DNA from: Proteobacteria bacterium ST_bin11
Lineage (GTDB): Bacteria; Pseudomonadota; Gammaproteobacteria; Methylococcales; Methylomonadaceae
DNA: 13,053 nt
Assembly: GCA_002083615.1 (NCBI GenBank)
Contig: MSXO01000078.1
Location: forward strand, 1-13,053
Direction: 5' to 3'
Below are positions 8,299-13,053 of the stretch, one piece after another. The notes beneath the pieces are model-generated. The model made no database searches, was not told where the DNA came from, and saw nothing but the letters and a program-made list of their open reading frames with translations. The translations under genes were made by a program, and so were the position numbers. Position 1 is the stretch's first letter, and every line of letters starts with the position of its first letter.

Positions 8299-8374
8299 GT
8301 TCTTTTCCTTCTTTCGTTTGTTGACGCTCTAGAAAAAAAATGAGTGCGTAAACTTTTTTTAATTTTCCCTTTTT
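8299..8374 (-). promoter_or_regulatory. Putative promoter/5' UTR of the 697-aa gene
   Basis: This 76-bp spacer is the shortest between non-overlapping genes here. It has A8 at 8333-8340 (T8 on the sense strand, about 35-42 bp before the ATG) next to TCTAGA, and two further T7 runs. The leader before the ATG is A/G-rich. Promoter function is inferred. Confidence 0.4.
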
Positions 8375-11011
8375 TTAAATTTCAACGATAGACAAACGAC
8401 CTCGACTGATGAAAGGTAGCCGATGAGCACTGTTCTTTCGATCGTTGATGTGCATTTGTACGTTGACGTATTCAACGTGAGGTGGATACTTTTTGGTGCG
8501 TTTGAAAAAGAATCGAGATCGAACAAACCAGTTGGCGATGACGAAGAAATCTCTGGTGGACACCGAAGAAAAGGTGAACGTAAGACGTCGAGCAGCGGAG
8601 AAAATGTTGGTTAGCGTGAAGAGTACTCGAAGATCAAAGTCTTCGTCGATGATCAGGCTGAAAGTATCCAAGATGGCGTTTCTTGCGATAGACTGCTTTT
8701 CCTCTGGCGACGAAGCGGTACTTCCGAGCGTGCGAACAAGTGTTTCTCGTCTTGACGTGTAGGCGTTGGAAAACTGAGTGTTGAACTTGACCAACTTGGC
8801 GACAGCTTCTCCTGAATTACTCGATGACGAAGTTCCATCTTCATCGAATTCATCGGTGTCATCAATGATTTGACGACTCGACGACGATGCATTTCTTGGC
8901 GGAGCGCTTGGAAGTGTTGTCTGCTGACTCAAGTAGAAGTTGATGTCCGGCCACTCAAGTAGTTCATCAGAGTCCACGTCACTTTCACTTTCACCGCGTT
9001 TCTTTGATTTCTGTCCTTTGTTCAACTGAAGGCCGTTGACAATGGACTTCGACGTGGAATACTGAACGCTGAAGCTTCGAAGAACGCGTTTTCGCAGAAA
9101 AGTCGAAAACAGGTTGTGCACAGTGACGTTGACGTTCGAGTTGACGGTGTACTTGAGGATGCGTGTGCCCGGTGTGTACTTGAGCAGGGAAAGATCGGCA
9201 AAGGCGGTGGTCGTTTGATTTTCCCTGACGGTCACTGGCAAGATGATTGAAGACAGTGGATTGACTTCGATCTTCAGGTTCTTGTCTCCTTCGCCGATGA
9301 GCCATTGATCTGATTGTCCGTAGATCCAACCTCGAATAACGTTGCGAACAAAGTAGCTTGGGTTCGCGTCGACAATGATCTTTGTGTTGCGAACGTTCTT
9401 CATGAGTTCGATGAGCTGTCGTGTGATGTAGAGAGCGTGATTCCTCTCTAATTGGGTGGGTTCCGACGTTGCCGCTGAGCCACTGGACTCTCGATAGTCA
9501 AGAACACCGGAAAAGTCAAAGACCACGTTGTGCCAACGCGTCTTATCTTGTTTCAAGTCGCCTTCTTCATCTTCGTCGTCGAATGCATCCTCCTTGGGAA
9601 AGAGATAGTTGTCGACGGCCTTGGTGACTTCCGTGGCGATCTGCTGTTCGTTGAGCTGCAGTTTTCGAACACGCGACTTTGTCCTGGCGATAAGGTTTGC
9701 AACGTTTGCATGTTGATCTTCGATGAGCAGGGAAAAGACTTCGAGCGTCAGAGGCTCGTCGTAGGATGCCAGCCAGTTACGGTATTCCGTGAAGGTCTGT
9801 GTTTTGTTTGAAGAGGACGTTGAGCTTTCGGAAGCCGCGCTTCCATTGTCGTCGGCGTCAACATCTTCTACTTCATCGTCTTCAGCCGACGTTCCAGATT
9901 TTCGTCGACGATTTTCCGTTTCCTCTGCGACGCGACGCATTTCATCGATCTTGACGTCGCCGGTGTCGAGAACGGTGAAGATTGCAGGGTTGTAGATGGC
10001 GGTGTTCGATCGCAAAAGCGGATTGAGTTCCGCGAGAGCGTAGATGGAGGGTTTTTCCGGAGGAACGAGAGCTCTGCGCTTCGTGATGTTGAGTTCTCGT
10101 CTGTACGCAACGTTGAAGGTCTCCAAGTCTTGCAGGTACTTTGCGTACAGTTGCTTTTTCTTCTCTTTGAATTCGTCGGTGGCTGCGTTCACGCTTGGGT
10201 GAAGTGACTGCATATAGCAGTTCTTCGCCGTGTCGATAAACTGCTTAACAGGAACGATAACTCCATGTCGGCCAGCCTTGAGTGCAGAGACGGTTTCGAC
10301 GACGCTCAAAGGCCAGTCTCCGTGTGTTACGAACCATTCATCTTGATCGTTGGCGGACAGTTCGATGAGATCGCCACCACGCGCAAACACCTCTGCTGTT
10401 CGAGTGTAGATGTTGTTTTCAACGGTGGCAACGATTTCTCTGGAGACGGCCATAGAATCCAAGATTCGAAGCTTGTCTTCATCTTTGATGGCGTCGTTGT
10501 ACTTGTCTTCTTCGCCAATAATTTCAAAGTCGGTGATGGGTCGATCAATACCAAAGGTTTCGAGAAGTCGCGATTGAGCTCGAGTTTGACCTGTGACGTT
10601 CTTGGATGCGATTTCTCTGGCCTGACGTTCAAGCTCAAGATCTTGAGCTGCAGTCAGTTGAAAGTTGGTGTTCCTGAGTGCTTCTTCATCGCTGACGAGT
10701 TCAGGTTGAATAAGCTTTCTCGTTGGACGTGCGCTTTGCTGCTGTTGCTGTGGTTGTTGTGTAGCCGCGGGTAGCTTGGGAGTATGGAGAGCTTTGATCT
10801 GCTTTTTGAGTTGCAGGATCTTCGTGTCGATCTTTTCTTTTTCGTCTTCAAGATCGAGGATGTTTCCCTCGATCTTGTTGTATTCAACGCTTCCAGACTT
10901 TAGCGCACGTTGTTGGTTTTCAAGATTGCTGACCGTCAAATTGAGGCGTCGTTTCGCAGTGTCCAACTTTTTGATCTCCAGTTGAAGACCTTCTTCTTCA
11001 AGGTCGGACAT
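8375..11011 (-). CDS. Uncharacterised 878-aa protein: N-terminal coiled coil, acidic linkers, solenoid-like C-terminal half
   Basis: I do not recognise a named family. Residues 3-75 are strongly charged with heptad-like leucines/isoleucines and look like a coiled coil (LEEEGLQLEIKKL, then ILDLEDEKEKIDTKILQLKK). A glutamine tract follows at 85-92. Residues 100-350 look like a folded mixed-charge region. Acidic/serine linkers lie at 375-402, 474-486, 673-684 and 716-733. Strand-like elements resembling the neighbouring proteins are TKIIVDANP (543-551), VLRSFSVQY (643-651), ARRLTFTF (807-814) and HVEYVNVQMHI (845-855). The segment at about 532-560 resembles 297-330 of the 697-aa protein by eye. 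SAPPRN (702-707) echoes SPPRN in the 762-aa protein. There is no signal peptide or membrane span. The ATG has A at -3 (inside an A-rich run) and T at +4. Confidence 0.88.
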   Translation of the reverse strand: MSDLEEEGLQLEIKKLDTAKRRLNLTVSNLENQQRALKSGSVEYNKIEGNILDLEDEKEKIDTKILQLKKQIKALHTPKLPAATQQPQQQQQSARPTRKLIQPELVSDEEALRNTNFQLTAAQDLELERQAREIASKNVTGQTRAQSRLLETFGIDRPITDFEIIGEEDKYNDAIKDEDKLRILDSMAVSREIVATVENNIYTRTAEVFARGGDLIELSANDQDEWFVTHGDWPLSVVETVSALKAGRHGVIVPVKQFIDTAKNCYMQSLHPSVNAATDEFKEKKKQLYAKYLQDLETFNVAYRRELNITKRRALVPPEKPSIYALAELNPLLRSNTAIYNPAIFTVLDTGDVKIDEMRRVAEETENRRRKSGTSAEDDEVEDVDADDNGSAASESSTSSSNKTQTFTEYRNWLASYDEPLTLEVFSLLIEDQHANVANLIARTKSRVRKLQLNEQQIATEVTKAVDNYLFPKEDAFDDEDEEGDLKQDKTRWHNVVFDFSGVLDYRESSGSAATSEPTQLERNHALYITRQLIELMKNVRNTKIIVDANPSYFVRNVIRGWIYGQSDQWLIGEGDKNLKIEVNPLSSIILPVTVRENQTTTAFADLSLLKYTPGTRILKYTVNSNVNVTVHNLFSTFLRKRVLRSFSVQYSTSKSIVNGLQLNKGQKSKKRGESESDVDSDELLEWPDINFYLSQQTTLPSAPPRNASSSSRQIIDDTDEFDEDGTSSSSNSGEAVAKLVKFNTQFSNAYTSRRETLVRTLGSTASSPEEKQSIARNAILDTFSLIIDEDFDLRVLFTLTNIFSAARRLTFTFSSVSTRDFFVIANWFVRSRFFFKRTKKYPPHVEYVNVQMHINDRKNSAHRLPFISRGRLSIVEI

Positions 11012-11113
11012 TTTTTTTCGCGTGCACGTGCCCTCTTTTTTTTTTCTTCGAAACTTCCCAGGGAGAAAGAGAAAAAAAAAATCTTCCTTTCCATATTGAC
11101 AGAGAAGACGAGA
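11012..11113. promoter_or_regulatory. Divergent (bidirectional) promoter region
   Basis: This 102-bp spacer lies between the starts of the 878-aa gene (minus) and the ankyrin-like gene (plus). T10 at 11036-11045 and A10 at 11072-11081 flank a CCCAGGG core at 11057-11063, so each gene has an A10 run on its own sense strand, 25-34 and 33-42 bp before its ATG. Overlapping palindromes GTGCAC and CACGTG lie at about 11023-11030 and TTCGAA at about 11047-11052. The bidirectional role follows from gene orientation; the elements themselves are untested. Confidence 0.55.
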
Positions 11114-11713
11114 ATGGCAGAGGACGACGCTACTTCCACGTCAGTGCCATCGCAGAAACCCAAGCTTACTGCCGTCGATGGGAAATCCTCTGCATGGTCC
11201 ATGATCTTCAAGTCGCTTGGAGCAGTTGGAGTTCTTGTCTTGGTGTTTGCACATGTTTGGGCAATGTTGTGGATTCTAGGAGCGGATGTCAATCCCATCA
11301 AGATCATCGATCAAACTCACTGCGCCTTTCACAGTATCGATCTGGTTGATTCTACACTCAAGCTTCCCGATGAAAATCGACCAACTCACGCTCTAGCCGA
11401 GATCTACACTGGAAAGGTGAAATTTCAAGGACTTCCCACGCTATTTGAAGTCGATCTCTTCAACGTTTATTTGGACATGCAGCCTGGTCTGAATGTGTGC
11501 AGACTCCACGATGATCAAGGAGATACCTGGCTTCATCACGCTGTTGGCGTGGGTCGATGTGACGTTGTCACCAAAGTCCTAGAGCACTGTCCTAGACTTG
11601 CGTACGCGTTCAACTTAAAAGGTCAGCTTCCCATCGACATTGCACATCTTCACGGAGCAGTGTGTTTACGGATTGAAGTTGGTCTAAGGACGGATCCTCG
11701 TGAAATCGACTAG
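11114..11713 (+). CDS. Membrane-anchored ankyrin-repeat-like protein
   Basis: This 199-residue protein is the only plus-strand gene. A polar N-terminus (1-27) precedes one strongly hydrophobic segment (34-56, LGAVGVLVLVFAHVWAMLWI onward), read as a single transmembrane anchor. Residues 132-181 fit about one and a half ankyrin repeats: DDQGDTWLHHAVGVGRCDVV (133-152), then a helix ending VLEHCP, then LKGQLPIDIAHLHG (168-181), following the consensus DxxGxTPLHxAxxxGxxxVVxxLL and GxTPxDxA. W139 and H142 depart slightly from it. The frame is open upstream to a TTG at 10910, but that overlaps the opposite gene and the promoter; ATG 11114 (A at -3, G at +4) is clearly better. The stop TAG lies in the same CTAG as the stop of the convergent beta-helix gene. 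A role as membrane-tethered interaction adaptor is inferred. Confidence 0.88.
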   Translation: MAEDDATSTSVPSQKPKLTAVDGKSSAWSMIFKSLGAVGVLVLVFAHVWAMLWILGADVNPIKIIDQTHCAFHSIDLVDSTLKLPDENRPTHALAEIYTGKVKFQGLPTLFEVDLFNVYLDMQPGLNVCRLHDDQGDTWLHHAVGVGRCDVVTKVLEHCPRLAYAFNLKGQLPIDIAHLHGAVCLRIEVGLRTDPREID

Positions 11714-12549
11714 CATTTTACTGCGTTGTTCTTCAAGGTGGAAAAATCTTCGGCGTTAAAGATCTTGATGTCTTCGTCGACGTACTCGATGAGAAGGAAG
11801 CTTTTGGAGTTCTGGTGGAGGTGCATGGTGTTCTCAGTTGAGCAAAATTGATTGCCGCTAATTGAATAAATGCTTGGGTCGCGAAGCGCCACAGCTTTGT
11901 TCTTGACGTCGAGGAACTTTGATCGTGCCAGAGTCATTGTTCCTTTGCCTTCCTGACAGAGGATTGCATCGCCAGTGTAGTCAGAGAACTTCATGTTGTT
12001 AAAGTCGACTCGCCCTCCTAGGAGGCACGAGTGTTCATGCTTTTTCGTGGTGCATTGCATGTGTCGTCCAACAAACCCGCATTCCTTGGACTTTTGCACC
12101 GTTTTAAATAGTGAACGACCGCCACTACCCACGGCATGCCAGCCGTCAAAGTGAATGTCCACCTTGCTCGAGTTGACGAACATCTCCGAGAAGCCTAGAA
12201 CTCTTGTTGACTTGTCGTCGCGTGTACTCGTAATGTACAAAGGTAGATCGCGAGAGAAGGCGAGACGTCGAGGTTCTTCTATCGCGTATTCTTGTTCGAC
12301 GAGAAGAATGTTGACGGGCTCCGTTGGACAATCTTCGAGGGCGTCTTCAATGCTCGTGTAGAAGTGTTGAAACTCCATGGTGTCTCCGAGAAACAGCGTT
12401 CGATCTTCTTCACTCAACGGCTTGTTTACAACAACGCAAGCTTCTCCATGATGATTGTAGTCAAGAGTATGAGCAAAATACATTGGCGCCACGCCAAGAA
12501 GAAGTAACACTGCAAGGCATAGACTGAATATCAGTTCAATGCGATCCAT
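11710..12549 (-). CDS. Secreted or membrane-anchored parallel beta-helix (pectin-lyase-fold-like) protein
   Basis: The frame extends upstream to a GTG at 12594, but the first ATG is at 12549 (A at -3, G at +4), giving 279 residues. Residues 4-26 (IELIFSLCLAVLLLLGVAP onward) form a signal peptide or signal anchor. Residues 62-110 resemble the first turns of pectin-lyase-like proteins (HFYTSIEDALEDCP, then NILLVEQEYAIEE, then LPLYITST). Residues 180-236 show regular short strands with asparagine turns typical of beta-helix coils (VDFNNMKFSDYTGDAIL, TMTLARSKFLDVKNKAVAL, YSISGNQF). Eight cysteines lie outside the hydrophobic segment (C38, 74, 157, 166, 175, 198, 236, 279), with one N-glycosylation sequon at N126, consistent with passage through the ER. 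No lyase catalytic residues can be assigned, so enzyme activity is not claimed. A surface or virion protein is plausible. Confidence 0.88.
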   Translation of the reverse strand: MDRIELIFSLCLAVLLLLGVAPMYFAHTLDYNHHGEACVVVNKPLSEEDRTLFLGDTMEFQHFYTSIEDALEDCPTEPVNILLVEQEYAIEEPRRLAFSRDLPLYITSTRDDKSTRVLGFSEMFVNSSKVDIHFDGWHAVGSGGRSLFKTVQKSKECGFVGRHMQCTTKKHEHSCLLGGRVDFNNMKFSDYTGDAILCQEGKGTMTLARSKFLDVKNKAVALRDPSIYSISGNQFCSTENTMHLHQNSKSFLLIEYVDEDIKIFNAEDFSTLKNNAVKC

Positions 12550-12708
12550 CTTTCTTTTTCCCCCCCTCCGTTTGACTAAAAATTGTTTTTCCACAAAGTG
12601 TATTTAACAAAAAAAAACTTAAAAGAACAAGAGACGAAAAAAAAAGGAATTGTCGTCGAAAGAAGGAGTAAAGAAGTGGACTGAAAACCTCCTCCTTTCT
12701 TCGTCTAG
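12550..12708 (-). promoter_or_regulatory. Putative promoter/5' UTR of the beta-helix protein gene
   Basis: This 159-bp spacer is the longest in the window. It carries A9 at 12609-12617 and A9 at 12637-12645 (T9 on the sense strand) and a C7 run at 12560-12566 just upstream of the start codon. The rest is purine-rich and non-coding as far as I can see; it must also contain the 3' end of the upstream minus-strand gene's transcript. Confidence 0.4.
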
Positions 12709-13053
12709 TCATCCAGGATCGAATATATAGACGGAAGGGTCAATAGGAGGGGGGTATTGGAATGTGTTCATGTCGATAGAACACATGGAGGGAGACGCTG
12801 CGCTCTGCTGATTCTTCAAACGTCGTTGTTTGAAGTCATCGTTCGAGCCGCCCGGCAGGCTGAGAGTCGAGTGGTTGAGATATATATTGCTTGTGGTAAA
12901 ATGAAGTGCTGGGTTTGCTGCAGCAACGATTGATGCTCGTGCATGTTCCAAGGAGGACCAGGAGAATCGGAAGGGCCAACCAAAACGCAGCCTGAGATAA
13001 TCATCAGAGAGAATCGTCGTGACTGTGTGGGGTGGGTTGACGAGAGAAGAAGA
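12709..13053 (-). CDS. 3' end of an unidentified gene (partial, start beyond the window)
   Basis: One minus-strand frame is open from the right edge of the window to a TGA at 12709, giving 114 residues with no stop. No ATG lies near the edge in this frame, so the start should be outside the window. The visible part has a hydrophobic/aromatic stretch (LRLRFGWPFRFSWSS), then SIVAAANPALHF, then a polar tail with PGGSNDDFKQRRLKNQQ and a proline-rich end (YPPPIDPSVYIFDPG). I recognise no family. A competing short frame (ATG at 13004, 62 codons, ending 12816) overlaps it; I prefer the longer frame because it runs unbroken to the window edge. Confidence 0.5.
   Translation of the reverse strand, partial: SSSLVNPPHTVTTILSDDYLRLRFGWPFRFSWSSLEHARASIVAAANPALHFTTSNIYLNHSTLSLPGGSNDDFKQRRLKNQQSAASPSMCSIDMNTFQYPPPIDPSVYIFDPG

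Noticed and set aside
7903..8343. 146-codon plus-strand frame running past the start of the 697-aa gene
   Set aside because: It begins with TTG, is almost entirely antisense to a well supported gene and shows no family features.
10265..10774. 169-codon plus-strand frame inside the 878-aa gene
   Set aside because: Antisense to a long gene, no domain or promoter-like region; the composition is what antisense of charged codons gives.
10910..11113. N-terminal extension of the ankyrin-like protein
   Set aside because: It would begin at TTG, overlap the opposite gene and translate through the homopolymer-rich promoter; the ATG at 11114 has a good context and precedes a sensible N-terminus.
1655..12233. 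Identical 16-mer at 1655-1670 (reductase) and 12218-12233 (beta-helix gene)
   Set aside because: Both code for T-S-T-R plus the first two bases of the next Asp codon in otherwise unrelated contexts; there is no flanking similarity, so shared codon choice and chance are the simplest explanation.
12550..12594. GTG start for the beta-helix protein
   Set aside because: It would add basic residues encoded by the poly-C/purine leader before a clean signal sequence; ATG at 12549 fits the signal peptide and start context.
12816..13004. 62-codon minus-strand frame with ATG at 13004
   Set aside because: It overlaps a longer frame that is open from the window edge to 12709; neither has a recognised family, and the longer one is preferred, with limited certainty.
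1..13053. tRNA, rRNA, CRISPR arrays, transposase or integrase genes
   Set aside because: I saw no cloverleaf-like segment, regularly spaced repeats, terminal inverted repeats or recognisable recombinase motifs.

Overview
The window most likely comes from a large DNA virus of a eukaryote (NCLDV or giant-virus type). It is densely coded: by my sum about 94% of bases lie in eight reading frames, with no visible introns. Spacers are 76-159 bp and AT-rich with A/T homopolymer runs. All seven complete genes start at an ATG with A at -3, and five of them also have G at +4. That start context is eukaryote-like, and I see no bacterial ribosome-binding sites. I cannot name the virus, and an intronless stretch of a protist genome is not excluded.

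Layout. Seven of the eight genes are on the minus strand. From left to right: (1) an adenosylcobalamin-dependent (class II) ribonucleoside-triphosphate reductase, 67-2127, complete with all expected catalytic cysteines. (2) A block of four large uncharacterised proteins of 762, 486, 697 and 878 residues, 2227-11011. Each combines serine-rich or acidic low-complexity segments with hydrophobic repeats of the form [LIVF]-R-x-[LFV]-x-[ILV], which look like degenerate leucine-rich or other solenoid repeats; I read them as a possible diverged paralogue array. (3) A 102-bp divergent promoter region, followed by the only plus-strand gene (11114-11713), a small membrane-anchored ankyrin-like protein. 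(4) A convergent minus-strand gene (11710-12549) for a secreted or membrane-anchored protein that looks like a right-handed parallel beta-helix (pectin-lyase fold). Its stop codon and that of the ankyrin gene are read from the two strands of one CTAG tetranucleotide. (5) The 3' end of a minus-strand gene running off the right edge (12709-13053).

How they may work together. The reductase would supply dNTPs from NTPs and would make replication depend on cobalamin in the host. The ankyrin and beta-helix proteins both have a single N-terminal hydrophobic segment, which suggests membrane or surface roles. The function of the four-gene block is unknown; solenoid-like repeats plus disordered acidic/serine linkers suggest protein-protein interaction, as virion or host-interaction factors, but this is inference. 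No tRNA, rRNA, CRISPR array, insertion sequence or integrase was seen.
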